Positions 34,749-43,370 of a stretch of DNA of 53,311 bases are shown here, in pieces. Under the pieces are notes generated by a model. That model ran no database searches and was not told the origin of the DNA. It saw only the letters and a program-made list of their open reading frames with translations. Source of the stretch: Gammaproteobacteria bacterium (lineage in GTDB: Bacteria; Pseudomonadota; Gammaproteobacteria; Enterobacterales; Psychrobiaceae); NCBI GenBank assembly GCA_013214965.1, contig JABSRU010000017.1:41208-94518 (forward strand). The letters are read 5' to 3'. Within the stretch, counting starts at the first letter, position 1; each line of letters begins with the position of its first letter. A program made the translations under genes and the position numbers.

Positions 34749-35672
34749 ATGAGTGTTAACGTGATGAATAGTAATCGAAGTAAAGGTTTGAATCGGCTCG
34801 ATATCAAACAACTCCAAGTGCTGCAAGGGCTCTTACAGGAACGAAATCTCTCACGAGTTGCGGCCAAAATGGGCTTAACGCAACAGGCAATTAGCGAACA
34901 GTTAAGAAAGTTGCGTGACTTATTTGATGATCCATTATTTGTGCGACAAAGCAATGGTGTGATCCCAACAGCGTTAGCGGAATCACTCGGCGTTAAAATA
35001 ACCCCAATCTTGCGTGATATTGAAGCATTGCTTGAAAAGTCGAGTTTTGAACCTAAGGATCAAACAGGAACCTTTAAAATAAGTGCCAGTGATTATGCGA
35101 TGGCCGTTATTTTACCACCATTATTGGCGAAGTTTCGTCTGTTAGCACCTAACTTAAAGATTATTATCAGTGAGTTTGAATCAGACAATTTACATGCGTT
35201 AATGGCCGCTGGTGAAATAGATTTGGCATTAACCTTTCCTGATTTTATTCCCAGTGATATGCCATCGACCTTTTTGTTTGAAGAACATCATGTTTGTGTC
35301 GCTTCTCGTCATTCGCCACTATTGAATCAACCATTGTCACTGGCTGATATCGCACCATTACCACAATTGGTGATTTCATTGTCTCGTTACAATTTACAGG
35401 GTTCTGCCGATGCTTGGTTCGCTCAAGAGGGGTTAACACGTAATATTGTGATGTCGATACCCAGTTTTTCTGCTGCTTCCGATATCATAGAATCGACGGA
35501 TATCGTGGCTTTCTTACCTTCCAGATTATTACCCAATAATAAAGTGAAAATATTGCAGCTTGACTTCACCCCACCAAGTTTTGAGTTAGTAGCTGCGTGG
35601 CATAAACGTTCTAATACCAGCCAATTGCATCAATGGATTTTGAGTTTACTGCAACAAACCACTAACGTTTAA
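34749..35672 (+). CDS. LysR-family transcriptional regulator
   Basis: This is a DNA-binding regulator with an N-terminal winged HTH (LDIKQLQVLQGLLQERNLSR, then AAKMGLTQQAISEQLRKLRD and FVRQSNGVIPTALAE) and a substrate-binding domain from about residue 85. It is divergent from the old yellow enzyme gene and probably controls it. An upstream GTG at 34677 would give 331 residues but would begin close to the divergent gene. I chose the ATG at 34749 (307 residues); 34764 is also possible, and neither has a strong ribosome site. Its end overlaps the next, convergent LysR gene by 11 nt. Confidence 0.85.
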   Translation: MSVNVMNSNRSKGLNRLDIKQLQVLQGLLQERNLSRVAAKMGLTQQAISEQLRKLRDLFDDPLFVRQSNGVIPTALAESLGVKITPILRDIEALLEKSSFEPKDQTGTFKISASDYAMAVILPPLLAKFRLLAPNLKIIISEFESDNLHALMAAGEIDLALTFPDFIPSDMPSTFLFEEHHVCVASRHSPLLNQPLSLADIAPLPQLVISLSRYNLQGSADAWFAQEGLTRNIVMSIPSFSAASDIIESTDIVAFLPSRLLPNNKVKILQLDFTPPSFELVAAWHKRSNTSQLHQWILSLLQQTTNV

Positions 35673-36570
35673 TATGGCTTTGACTTGCAAAATATTCTTT
35701 TAAATAATTAAGCAGTAACCGCAGCTTTTTAGTATCAGCAGTACCCGGTGGATAGACACCATAAATATTAATATCATTAGCCTTGTAATCATCAAGCACC
35801 GACTCTAGCGTGCCCGCTTGAATTTTTGGCCAAGCGTCATACACAGGAATTCGTCCAAGTCCATGACCACCTTCAACAAAGGCGGTACGAGCCGCCGCAT
35901 TGTTGGTACTAATGGTGCCGCTGAGTGTGACTTGATAAGACTGTTTGTTCTTTTTTAAGCTTAATTGATTGGAGGTCAGTTTATAAATAACCCACTGATG
36001 CTGATCTAAATCGCTCGGTTTGGTCGGACGACCGTACTGATTTAAATAGCTAGGCGAGCCACAGATGCAAGTGGCTAAGGTCGAAAGTTTACTCGCCTGT
36101 AACCCCGAATCGGCTAGTGGCGCGCCGCGAATGGCAAGATCGATACCTTCTTTCATGATGTTTAGTACTTCATCGGTCAGGATCACATCCAAGGTTATTT
36201 TCGGGTATAGCTGCTTAAACTCATTGAGAGCTGGAACGATAGTTTGAAGACCGACATTCACCGGACAGGTTATTTTGAGTAAACCAGTCGCTTCGCTTTT
36301 AAGGTTTTCGATTTGTTGATTGGCGATATTCGCTTGTTCGGCAATAATGCGGCACCGTTGATAGTAAGCTTCGCCAGCTTCGGTCAAGCCAATAGAGCGG
36401 GTTGAGCGGTTTAATAGTTTGACTTCAAGTTGCGTCTCTAATTTTTTAAGGTGATAGCTCACCACTGCGCGGGATAAACCAATGTGCTTGGCGGCGGCGC
36501 TTAAACTTCCTTGCTCAACCACCTGAGCAAATACCACCATACTTTTTAACTGCTCGAACGATACCTTCAT
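35662..36570 (-). CDS. LysR-family transcriptional regulator of the DJ-1/MDR/GST group
   Basis: This 302-residue regulator of the CrgA/YhjC-like LysR branch has the HTH VFAQVVEQGSLSAAAKHIGL near 15 and SRAVVSYHLKKLETQLEVKL near 35, then LNRSTRSIGLTEAGEAYYQR near 55. The LysR substrate domain starts near residue 90 (GLLKITCPVNVGLQTIVPAL). It is divergent from the gene at 36698 with a 127-bp gap containing a candidate LysR palindrome at 36600-36622. It most likely controls that rightward group, by position. Confidence 0.9.
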   Translation of the reverse strand: MKVSFEQLKSMVVFAQVVEQGSLSAAAKHIGLSRAVVSYHLKKLETQLEVKLLNRSTRSIGLTEAGEAYYQRCRIIAEQANIANQQIENLKSEATGLLKITCPVNVGLQTIVPALNEFKQLYPKITLDVILTDEVLNIMKEGIDLAIRGAPLADSGLQASKLSTLATCICGSPSYLNQYGRPTKPSDLDQHQWVIYKLTSNQLSLKKNKQSYQVTLSGTISTNNAAARTAFVEGGHGLGRIPVYDAWPKIQAGTLESVLDDYKANDINIYGVYPPGTADTKKLRLLLNYLKEYFASQSHIKR

Positions 36571-36599
36571 CAGCCATATTCCTAGTTTACGATTGCATT

Positions 36600-36622
36600 A
36601 TTGTATCAATTATTAATCCAAT
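36600..36622. promoter_or_regulatory. Candidate LysR-type binding palindrome
   Basis: The segment opens ATTG and ends CAAT and is symmetric at most positions over 23 bp, with the T-N11-A spacing seen in LysR targets. It lies in the divergent gap between the LysR gene and the DJ-1/PfpI gene. Confidence 0.45.
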
Positions 36623-36697
36623 GATGTCAGTTTTATCTGCATTGTTAGATTTTCTCAGAGGAATATACTGAACCCAGTAATTAATTGGAGAAAAAAA

Positions 36698-37387
36698 ATG
36701 ACTAAGAAAAAAATATTAATGGTTCTGACATCGCACAGTGAACTAGGAAATACCGGCGAAAAAACGGGTTTTTGGGTTGAGGAATTCGCAGCACCTTACT
36801 ATGCTTTTATTGATGCTGGTTATGCAGTGACTGTCGCTAGCCCATTAGGCGGCCAAGCGCCGATCGATCCTAAAAGTGAATTAGCCGATTTCCAAACCGA
36901 GTGGACTAGCCGTTTTGACCAAGACAGTACTGCTCAAGCGGCAGTCGCGAACACCTTAGTGTTGTCATCAATTGAGCAAAATGATTATGCTGGCGTATTT
37001 TACCCAGGTGGTCACGGACCGCTGTGGGATTTAACCGATAACACCGATTCAATTGAGTTGATTGAAAGTTTTTTAGCGGCCAATAAAGCGGTTGCGGCGG
37101 TTTGTCATGCCACAGCAGCCTTACTTAATGTTAAACAAGCCAATGGTGATTTTGCGATTAAAGGCAAAATGGTTACAGGGTTTACTAACAGTGAAGAAGC
37201 TGCAGTAGAGCTAACCGATATCGTGCCATTTTTACTAGAAGATGAGCTAATCAAACGTGGTGGTGATTATAAAAAATCAGATGATTGGCATCCATATGCC
37301 GTGCAAGATGGCCTGATTATTTCAGGACAAAATCCGGCGAGTTCAGAACTTACCGCTCAAAAACTTTTAGCCCACATCAGCGCTTAA
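36698..37387 (+). CDS. DJ-1/PfpI (Hsp31-like) glutamine-amidotransferase-fold protein
   Basis: This 229-residue protein of the DJ-1/PfpI class I amidotransferase-like fold may act as a glyoxalase III-like or chaperone/deglycase enzyme on reactive carbonyls. Features are KILMVLTSHSELGNTGEKTG at the start, GFWVEEFAAPYYAFIDAGY near 25, GVFYPGGHGPLWDL near 105 and the nucleophile elbow AVCHATAALL near 145, whose cysteine and histidine form the active site. GGAG lies 7 nt before the ATG. It heads a likely three-gene unit with the oxidoreductase and glutathione transferase that follow. Confidence 0.9.
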   Translation: MTKKKILMVLTSHSELGNTGEKTGFWVEEFAAPYYAFIDAGYAVTVASPLGGQAPIDPKSELADFQTEWTSRFDQDSTAQAAVANTLVLSSIEQNDYAGVFYPGGHGPLWDLTDNTDSIELIESFLAANKAVAAVCHATAALLNVKQANGDFAIKGKMVTGFTNSEEAAVELTDIVPFLLEDELIKRGGDYKKSDDWHPYAVQDGLIISGQNPASSELTAQKLLAHISA

Positions 37388-37400
37388 TAAGGTAACAAAC

Positions 37401-38450
37401 ATGACCCAAACAACAGCAATTAATCGTCAAATACTTTTGGCAGCGCGACCTGTCGGTGCACCTGTGGCTAGTGATTTTGAATTAAAAGCCAGCCCAACGC
37501 CAGTGCCTAAACAAGGTGAATTATTATTACGGACGGTTTTCCTATCACTAGACCCTTATATGCGCGGTCGAATGAGCGATGCTAAGTCCTATGCTGACCC
37601 AGTAGCATTGGGTGGTGTGATGGTTGGTGGTAGTGTTTGTCGAGTGGAAGAGTCTCATCATGATGGCTTTACAGCTGGTGATTGGGTTGTGGCGTTTGGC
37701 GGTTGGCAAGATTACTGTATTTCAGATGGTAGTGATCTGATGAAACTTGATAGTAATATGGCTCATCCATCTTATGCGCTCGGCGTGCTAGGAATGCCAG
37801 GATTAACGGCATACATGGGCTTATTAGATATTGGTCAGCCCAAAGCTGGTGAAACTGTAGTGGTTGCAGCGGCAACTGGCGCGGTGGGTAGTTTAGTTGG
37901 TCAAATCGCGAAACTTAAAGGTTGTAAAGTAGTTGGGATCGCCGGTGGTGCTGAAAAATGCCAGTATGCGGTGGAAACATTAGGCTTTGATTATTGTCTC
38001 GATCATAAGTCCGATGACTTAGCTGAGCAGTTAGCAGCCGTTTGTAGTGCTGGAATTGATGTTTATTTTGAAAATGTTGGTGGCAAAGTATTTGATGCCG
38101 TGTTGCCGTTACTAAATACCTGCGCTCGTATTCCGTTGTGTGGTTTAATTTCTCAGTATAATGCTACTGAACTACCGCAAGGGCCTGATCGTTTGTCATT
38201 ATTAATGGGCAATTTATTAGTAAAGCGAATTAAGATGCAAGGCTTTATCGTGTTTGATGATTATGGCCATCGTTATGCTGAATTTAGCCAACAAATGGCA
38301 CAATGGTTAATGGCTGATCAAATTAAATATAAAGAGCACCTAATCGAAGGGCTAGAAAATTCACCGGCGGCCTTTATCGGACTATTACAAGGTGAAAATT
38401 TTGGTAAGTTGGTGGTTAGAGTTGGTCCAAATGAACTGTTGGAGGCTTAG
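37401..38450 (+). CDS. NADP-dependent medium-chain oxidoreductase (CurA/YncB-like)
   Basis: This zinc-free MDR-superfamily alkenal/one reductase has 349 residues. The N-terminal domain has RQILLAARPVGAPVASDFEL, SLDPYMRGRMSDAKSYADP near 50 and VVAFGGWQDYC near 95. The nucleotide-binding part shows the AATGAVGSLVGQIAKLKGCK motif near 155 and NVGGKVFDAVLPLL near 225. It lies 13 nt after the DJ-1-type gene and 2 nt before the GST gene, so all three are probably co-transcribed for detoxifying unsaturated carbonyls. That grouping is inferred. Confidence 0.9.
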   Translation: MTQTTAINRQILLAARPVGAPVASDFELKASPTPVPKQGELLLRTVFLSLDPYMRGRMSDAKSYADPVALGGVMVGGSVCRVEESHHDGFTAGDWVVAFGGWQDYCISDGSDLMKLDSNMAHPSYALGVLGMPGLTAYMGLLDIGQPKAGETVVVAAATGAVGSLVGQIAKLKGCKVVGIAGGAEKCQYAVETLGFDYCLDHKSDDLAEQLAAVCSAGIDVYFENVGGKVFDAVLPLLNTCARIPLCGLISQYNATELPQGPDRLSLLMGNLLVKRIKMQGFIVFDDYGHRYAEFSQQMAQWLMADQIKYKEHLIEGLENSPAAFIGLLQGENFGKLVVRVGPNELLEA

Positions 38451-38452
38451 GT

Positions 38453-39061
38453 ATGATCACGGTACATCATTTAAATCAATCGCGCTCAAAGCGGGTACTT
38501 TGGTTACTCGAAGAATTGAATATGCCTTATCAACTGGTCAAACATCAACGTGACGAGCAAACCCATTTAGCACCAGAGAGTTTGCGACTTATTCATCCTT
38601 TAGCGAAAGCACCAGTGATTGTTGATGGTGAGTTGACGCTGTGTGAATCAGGAGCAGTGATGGAATATATCTTAAACCAAGATTCGCAACATCGGTTACG
38701 ACCGGGACTTGAGGCTTCATCCTATTATCATTATTTAGAGTGGCTTCACTTCGCCGAAGGATCACTTGGGTTACCAGTGCTAACACGTTTATTTATGGGA
38801 ATGGAAACACGCGATCAACAACAGCCGATGGATGGTTATATCGCCAAGGAGCTGGCACTTGATTTTTCTTATATTGAATCACGCCTTAGTGCTAATCCTT
38901 ATTTTTCTGGCGTAGAATTTAGTGCCGCTGATATCATGATGACCATCATGTTAGAAATTGCTAGCACCATGGACTTGTTGACTGAGTATCCAAAGACTTT
39001 AGCATTTTTACAAACGATGCAACAACGTCCCGCTTATCAGCGTGCCGCTAGTCAAGGATAA
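38453..39061 (+). CDS. Glutathione S-transferase family protein
   Basis: This 202-residue cytosolic GST has the thioredoxin-fold N-terminal domain (HHLNQSRSKRVLWLLEELNM near 5, AKAPVIVDGELTLCESGAVM near 48) and an all-helical C-terminal domain (ESRLSANPYFSGVEFSAADI near 145). The serine near position 10 is the likely thiolate-activating residue. It is the last gene of the unit beginning at 36698, only 2 nt after the oxidoreductase. The electrophile substrate is unknown. Confidence 0.9.
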   Translation: MITVHHLNQSRSKRVLWLLEELNMPYQLVKHQRDEQTHLAPESLRLIHPLAKAPVIVDGELTLCESGAVMEYILNQDSQHRLRPGLEASSYYHYLEWLHFAEGSLGLPVLTRLFMGMETRDQQQPMDGYIAKELALDFSYIESRLSANPYFSGVEFSAADIMMTIMLEIASTMDLLTEYPKTLAFLQTMQQRPAYQRAASQG

Positions 39062-39068
39062 AAAAGGG

Positions 39069-39187
39069 TTAGAAGCTGTAGCTAAACTTTAGGTTAATGC
39101 TACGGCCTTCTTCATGGAGTTCAGCAAAGGGCTTAGGTTGGCCATTTCTTTCGTAATTCATTCGCTGGGTGTAGCCACGGTCGAATC
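39069..39187 (-). pseudogene. C-terminal fragment of a TonB-dependent receptor
   Basis: A minus-strand frame ends at the stop 39069-39071 and reads FDRGYTQRMNYERNGQPKPF followed by AELHEEGRSINLKFSYSF, the characteristic last beta strands and terminal phenylalanine of a TonB-dependent outer-membrane receptor. A stop codon lies just upstream, and nothing further left or right continues the receptor. Only about 38 codons survive. Confidence 0.75.
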
Positions 39188-39660
39188 AGTTAGTGATCGA
39201 CCATTTTTTGGTTGGTAACTTGTCATGCTAAACCGCGAGGATATGAGGAATTTGGTATTGAATCTGCTCATATTTTTGGTCGAGGTCACCAGGCTACTGA
39301 GCGCTCAATACTAGAAAACAGTTTTGGTGCTTATCGTATTCGGAAAAAGAAGCCAGCAGCCGCATTTTGACTATTCCAATGTCAGTGTGGTTAACGAACT
39401 TTTACCCTCCGTGAACTATGAGTATCAATGTGGCTACATTCATATTCTTGATGATGAAGAACCTGACTTAAGTAATTTATTCTGGATCCTGGTTAAAATC
39501 CATCAATTTAGAACCAAATACAAAGATGATGCAATAACCTTTGCATTTGGTTCAATATTCGATTCGCAGGCGACAATGTTTGTGCCAGTATGGCCCCAAA
39601 AGGACTCGATCAGGTATTGATGTCTGACGATTAAATTTTGACCGCGCTAGCACCGTTCAG
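39188..39660 (+). other. Remnant region with an unassigned broken ORF
   Basis: After the receptor fragment, one plus frame (about 39233-39370) reads PRGYEEFGIESAHIFGRG and continues to a stop. From 39324 another frame, opening only with TTG, gives 98 codons (SVVNELLPSVNYEYQCGYIH, then FWILVKIHQFRTKYKDDAIT) to 39620. The two may be halves of one frameshifted gene. I do not recognise the family and see no ribosome site. Treat as a probable pseudogene of unknown kind. Confidence 0.4.
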
Positions 39661-39720
39661 TTTTAAATGACTGGCGTGATATCATGATGATAATTGAAAC
39701 AAACATATAAAGAGTGAACA

Positions 39721-40071
39721 ATGACAATCGAAAGAATAGAAACTAAACAGCGGATGAGCCGTATCGTTAAACACAACGGTGTTATTTATTTATGTGGTCA
39801 AGTATGTAGCGACGCAACACAAGGGATCACCGAGCAAACTCAAACCATGCTCGACAAAGTTGATTTATTGCTTGAGCAGGCTGGCAGTAATCGTGAGCAT
39901 ATATTATCAGCCACTATCTATATTAAAACCATGGACGACTTCGCTCAGATGAATACAGTATGGGACAACTGGCTGCCACAAGGTTTCGCACCTGCGCGTG
40001 CTTGTGTTACTGCAAGTATGGCTCGTGAAGCGCTATTAGTTGAAATTTCGGTGGTTGCAGCGCAAAAATAA
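39721..40071 (+). CDS. RidA/YjgF family protein
   Basis: This 116-residue Rid-family protein hydrolyses reactive enamine/imine intermediates from PLP enzymes. It shows the family course [20 protein letters not shown] near 12, [20 protein letters not shown] near 37, [20 protein letters not shown] near 60 and the C-terminal [20 protein letters not shown], with the conserved arginine that binds the substrate carboxylate. It looks like the RidA-like subgroup with a longer N-terminus. It stands alone and ends 50 nt before a strong terminator. Confidence 0.92.
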   Translation: MTIERIETKQRMSRIVKHNGVIYLCGQVCSDATQGITEQTQTMLDKVDLLLEQAGSNREHILSATIYIKTMDDFAQMNTVWDNWLPQGFAPARACVTASMAREALLVEISVVAAQK

Positions 40072-40120
40072 GCAGTTTATTTATTGCTATTCTTTTACTA
40101 AATTTATCTATTAAAAATAT

Positions 40121-40152
40121 AAAAAAACCAACCGATTAGGGTTGGTTTTTTT
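40121..40152 (+). terminator. Intrinsic terminator after the RidA gene
   Basis: AACCAACC (40126-40133), loop GATTAG and GGTTGGTT (40140-40147) form an 8-bp stem flanked by A5 and T5 runs, extending the pairing and giving a U-tract. It could work in both directions. Confidence 0.85.
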
Positions 40153-40279
40153 AGTTTAATCATTAATTACGTTAAAATTTATATTTAAATTAAAAAAATT
40201 GAAACTAATGGTTAAGTTGACTATCTAATAAATAACTATAAAATCAAAGACTAACTATAAATTTTAGTATTTGTCTTGG

Positions 40280-40903
40280 ATGAGTGTTATTAAAATGGAT
40301 AAAAAGAATACTATCCTTAGCAAGGAAGAATTAGACTTTCTCTCTAAGTTAATGTTGTTGCCAAGTGAAGGCACATCATCATCAAACCTGCTTGATTTTC
40401 AAATTGAAGGTAACCAACTTGAGTTTTTACAGCGATTAGGTCTCGCTGACAAATTACAAGTCGTTGCCAATTTTGGGCACCATCGCTTTGTCTTTCCGGT
40501 CAAAATGATCACTAATGAAAATGGTATCACTAACCTATCCTTTTTTGCACCTGAAATTTATGAAGAAGGCAACCAACAGCGCTTATGGCGAGTGTCACCA
40601 CAGCAATCGTTAACATTGCAATCAGAAGATGGTCAACCATTACAATACACGGTTAAGGACATTTCAGCATCAGGGATTTCATTAGGAATTGCTGGTGACT
40701 CGGTCAAGATCCCATTTGATTTAGAAAATATATTCTTAAAATTACCAGACAACAGCTTGTTGCCTCTATGTGGTCAACTAACCCGATTTATTGATGATAC
40801 TACCGTGGCGTTTAAACTTGATGATGACTGCGCTAATCACGATGGCTTAAAGGATTATTTGTTTAAAATGCATCGTGATAAATACAAAACCAAACTGATT
40901 TAA
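40280..40903 (+). CDS. PilZ-domain-like protein
   Basis: A roughly 200-residue cytoplasmic protein whose C-terminal half resembles a PilZ domain. It contains RLWRV near 100, YTVKDISASGISLGIAG near 125 (the D/N-x-S-x-x-G motif) and a beta-rich end with LPDNSLLPLCGQLTRF. PilZ domains bind cyclic di-GMP; the arginine pair here is spaced more tightly than the classic RxxxR, so binding is uncertain. The N-terminal 90 residues match nothing I know. A TTG at 40271 is the longest start; ATG 40280 or 40295 is more plausible. It stands alone. Confidence 0.65.
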   Translation: MSVIKMDKKNTILSKEELDFLSKLMLLPSEGTSSSNLLDFQIEGNQLEFLQRLGLADKLQVVANFGHHRFVFPVKMITNENGITNLSFFAPEIYEEGNQQRLWRVSPQQSLTLQSEDGQPLQYTVKDISASGISLGIAGDSVKIPFDLENIFLKLPDNSLLPLCGQLTRFIDDTTVAFKLDDDCANHDGLKDYLFKMHRDKYKTKLI

Positions 40904-40970
40904 AATTTAGTGCCAGATTATAAACTATTATCTATTTATTAATTTCTTGATGTAACTCTAAGGAATAACA

Positions 40971-41693
40971 ATGGCTAAAAAAAGTTGCAATAATTACCAT
41001 TCATGGTGTGGGCGACACCAATCCCAATTACCATCAAAGCTTACAACGTAAATTAAGAAGTTATGTTGGAGAAGATACTTGGGATCATGATGTTCATTTT
41101 TAAGGTATCGTTTATTAAGATTTACTTCAGGGTAATCAACAAGGTTATTGAGATGACATTGATGATAAATATTCATTGCGTTGGGGTTTTTAAGAAAATC
41201 CATGCTATTTGCTGGTGCTGCATCGATAGAGCATAGCCTACGTAATGACATGACACCTTACATCTCGGTACATCGTCAAATCGCCATGGCATTCGATAAT
41301 GCTTTCACAAAGGTCGACGTTACTTCGAACAAGATAGCGGAACGCCTGCCCAAAAAGATTTTCGCCGCTTAAAATTCTGTCATCGTTTGATCACCACCGG
41401 ATGTAATATTCCGGTTTTCGGGCTGGACTCGACTCACCTTTATTGTTTAAGCGACCAAATACACATTTCGTGTGACAAAATTATTTTGACCGCGACGATG
41501 TATTAACTTATCCAATCAAGCATATGTCGACGAGTTACGATGTGCCGTGGGTTGAAGATAATCTAGTGAGTGTCGGTGTTTTTTTACAGGTTGGAACCCA
41601 ACGAGTCACGGTGAATACTGGAACGATCGAAATGTTGTTAAACCAATAGCGGAAGAAATAATCGAGCTAATTGGTCACAAATTTCTTAATTAA
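40971..41693 (+). pseudogene. Alpha/beta-hydrolase pseudogene with several stops and frameshifts
   Basis: An intact start remains (AAGGA, then ATG at 40971), but a run of seven A after codon 4 shifts the frame. The restored frame reads VAIITIHGVGDTNPNYHQSL with an HG oxyanion motif. In-frame stops follow near 41102, 41117 and 41150. Further pieces in other frames are SLRWGFLRKSMLFAGAASIE (41175-41235), YPIKHMSTSYDVPWVEDNLV (about 41510) and GWNPTSHGEYWNDRNVVKPI (about 41590-41650). The last frame stops at 41693, overlapping the end of the opposite esterase gene. It is clearly dead. Confidence 0.78.
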
Positions 41694-42608
41694 CTTAAAC
41701 GTCTGAGCATATTCAGATTCAACGAGGTTATTCAGTAGCATATAGGCATGGATCATCTGATCAAACTGATGATGAGTCACCTTAACATCTGCTGCTCTCA
41801 ATGCCTGTACATAAGCGATTCCCTCATCACGTAATGGATCGCATCCTGCTGTGATCACCAAGGTCTTTGGCATGTTTGGTGAAAATTTTCCGTGTAATGG
41901 TGAAGCGGCTAAAACGAATTCTTTATCGTTGGCAAATTGCTGGAAGTAATGATCAAAATACCGGTTTATTTTGGCGGTTTCTAAGAGGAAGCCATGACCA
42001 TTTTCGGTAATCGATGAACAGGTTAGGCTATAGTCGACGCTGGGATATATTAAGATCTGTTTATCAATCGACAGTGCACCGTTATCAATGTTGTTCATGA
42101 CTAGAGTACTGCAAATTGCAGCGCCTGCACTATCTCCTGCGATAAGTAGTTGATCACTATAATTTAGCCCCGATAACAACTGTTGATAGTTTTCCAGTGC
42201 AAACTGTCCATCTTCAATACCGCACGGGTAGGGGAATTCTGGTGCCAGACGATAATCAATGGTGATTACAATACATTGCGTTTGCAAAGCCAGTTCACGA
42301 CTAATGGGATCATAAAGTTCGATACTGCCACACATGTGACCGCCGCCATGAAAATGTAATATCACCGGTAAAGATTGGTCCGGATAAGGGTGATAAATTC
42401 GCGTAGCAATGTCGTGAGTTGGCGTGATTAGGCTACTGTCTTTAATCAGTTCTATCTGTGGCCCTTGTCCCATAAAAGCACTGAGCTTCGCTAAGTTATC
42501 CCGAGTTAGCTGTGGGGTTATCAAAAGACCATCTTGTTTTGCTTGCTCAGCGGCGATAGCGACTTGTGCTAAAAATGGTTTTAATTTTTCTGACACGATG
42601 CCACGCAT
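41667..42608 (-). CDS. Alpha/beta-hydrolase, hormone-sensitive-lipase (acetyl esterase) family
   Basis: This 313-residue esterase has the HSL-family oxyanion motif HFHGGGHMCGS near residue 87 and the nucleophile elbow LLIAGDSAGAAICST near 155 (catalytic serine in GDSAG). The acid lies in TAGCDPLRDEG near 255 and the histidine near 285 in FDQMIHAYMLL. No signal peptide is present, so it acts in the cytoplasm. It is monocistronic, leftward, and its tail overlaps the pseudogene on the other strand. The ester substrate is unknown. Confidence 0.9.
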   Translation of the reverse strand: MRGIVSEKLKPFLAQVAIAAEQAKQDGLLITPQLTRDNLAKLSAFMGQGPQIELIKDSSLITPTHDIATRIYHPYPDQSLPVILHFHGGGHMCGSIELYDPISRELALQTQCIVITIDYRLAPEFPYPCGIEDGQFALENYQQLLSGLNYSDQLLIAGDSAGAAICSTLVMNNIDNGALSIDKQILIYPSVDYSLTCSSITENGHGFLLETAKINRYFDHYFQQFANDKEFVLAASPLHGKFSPNMPKTLVITAGCDPLRDEGIAYVQALRAADVKVTHHQFDQMIHAYMLLNNLVESEYAQTFKLIKKFVTN

Positions 42609-42795
42609 AATTATTCCCTAGTAGATTTGATTAAAGCAATTGTCTTGAACAATAATCCTAAGCAATGCAGAGGCGTAAATCAAATTGGTATGCGATTATG
42701 GTTATCAAAGTGTATGAGTGGTGTTGGATAGTAAGATAGCAGAAGTACTTTCTGCGGTATAGAATTTAGGTGATAAATAAACTAGAGTATCAGAA

Positions 42796-42829
42796 ACTAA
42801 AACGGCCTAGACATTTCTGTCTAAGCCGT
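42796..42829 (-). terminator. Terminator of the tRNA-Trp transcript
   Basis: On the minus strand ACGGCTTAGACA (42829-42818), a 4-nt loop and TGTCTAGGCCGT (42813-42802) form a 12-bp stem with one G-U pair, followed by TTTTAG. It lies 10 nt beyond the tRNA 3' end. Confidence 0.75.
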
Positions 42830-42839
42830 CGGAATTTAG

Positions 42840-42916
42840 TGGCAGGGGTGGAGAGACTCGAACTCCCAACCATCGGATTTGGAATCCGCTGCTCTACCAA
42901 TTGGAGCCACACCCCT
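42840..42916 (-). tRNA. tRNA-Trp (anticodon CCA)
   Basis: The minus strand folds into a full cloverleaf. The acceptor AGGGGTG pairs with CACCCCT, the D-arm carries CCAATTGGTAGAGC, and the anticodon stem GCGGATT-CCA-AATCCG holds CCA. The T-arm contains GGGAGTTCGAGTCTCTC, and CCA is encoded at the 3' end after discriminator G. It is 77 nt long and very similar to the E. coli tRNA-Trp. Confidence 0.96.
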
Positions 42917-42929
42917 GCAATCGAGCTGA

Positions 42930-42957
42930 ATTATACATAACCCAATTCAAAGGTAAA
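42930..42957 (-). promoter_or_regulatory. Predicted promoter of tRNA-Trp
   Basis: On the minus strand TTTACC (42957-42952) and a perfect TATAAT (42935-42930) are spaced by 16 bp, 13 bp before the mature 5' end of the tRNA. Confidence 0.55.
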
Positions 42958-43040
42958 GCATCTTTAAGTATTAAGGTGATTTTTTTATGATTGTCAGTGC
43001 TGTGTGGGTAAAAATCGTGCGATAGAATGATTAAACAAAC

Positions 43041-43070
43041 AAAAGCCAGCATATTTAAGCTGGCCTTTTT
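43041..43070 (-). terminator. Bidirectional terminator after the RRM gene
   Basis: GCCAGC (43045-43050) and GCTGGC (43059-43064) form a stem with A-run and T-run flanks on both sides. It follows the leftward RRM gene stop by 3-10 nt. Confidence 0.75.
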
Positions 43071-43073
43071 ATA

Positions 43074-43310
43074 CTATTGAGCTATTTTCACTCGAATCTT
43101 ATTTTTATCAACCCGCATTTCTTGTAAGGCAGCGATTGCAGATTTTGCTTCACTGTCATCAGGCATTTCAATAAAGGCAAAACCTTTTGATTTTCCTGTT
43201 GATTGATCCAACACTAAGTTACATTCAGTAACCGAGCCATGAGCAGAAAATAAAGTATTGATTTCTTGTTCAGTGGTCGAACGCGAAAGGTTACGAACTA
43301 AAAGTTTCAT
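43074..43310 (-). CDS. Small RNA-recognition-motif (RRM) RNA-binding protein
   Basis: This 78-residue protein consists of a single RRM. RNP2 is KLLVRNLSRS at residues 2-11 and RNP1 is KSKGFAFIEM near 40-49, with the intact aromatic pair for RNA stacking. The fold ends in KIRVKIAQ with no glycine-rich tail. Such proteins occur in many marine gammaproteobacteria, often cold-inducible, but their RNA targets are unknown. A palindrome at 43371-43398 lies in the upstream region. It is monocistronic, with a strong terminator. Confidence 0.92.
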   Translation of the reverse strand: MKLLVRNLSRSTTEQEINTLFSAHGSVTECNLVLDQSTGKSKGFAFIEMPDDSEAKSAIAALQEMRVDKNKIRVKIAQ

Positions 43311-43370
43311 AATGGGCCATCTGGTAGGTTATCACAGCCTGAATTGTCTCATATATCTGAGATAGACCAA

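Noticed and set aside
42840-42916. tRNA-Trp as an attachment site of an island
   Set aside because: No second copy of the tRNA 3' end and no integrase were found on either side.
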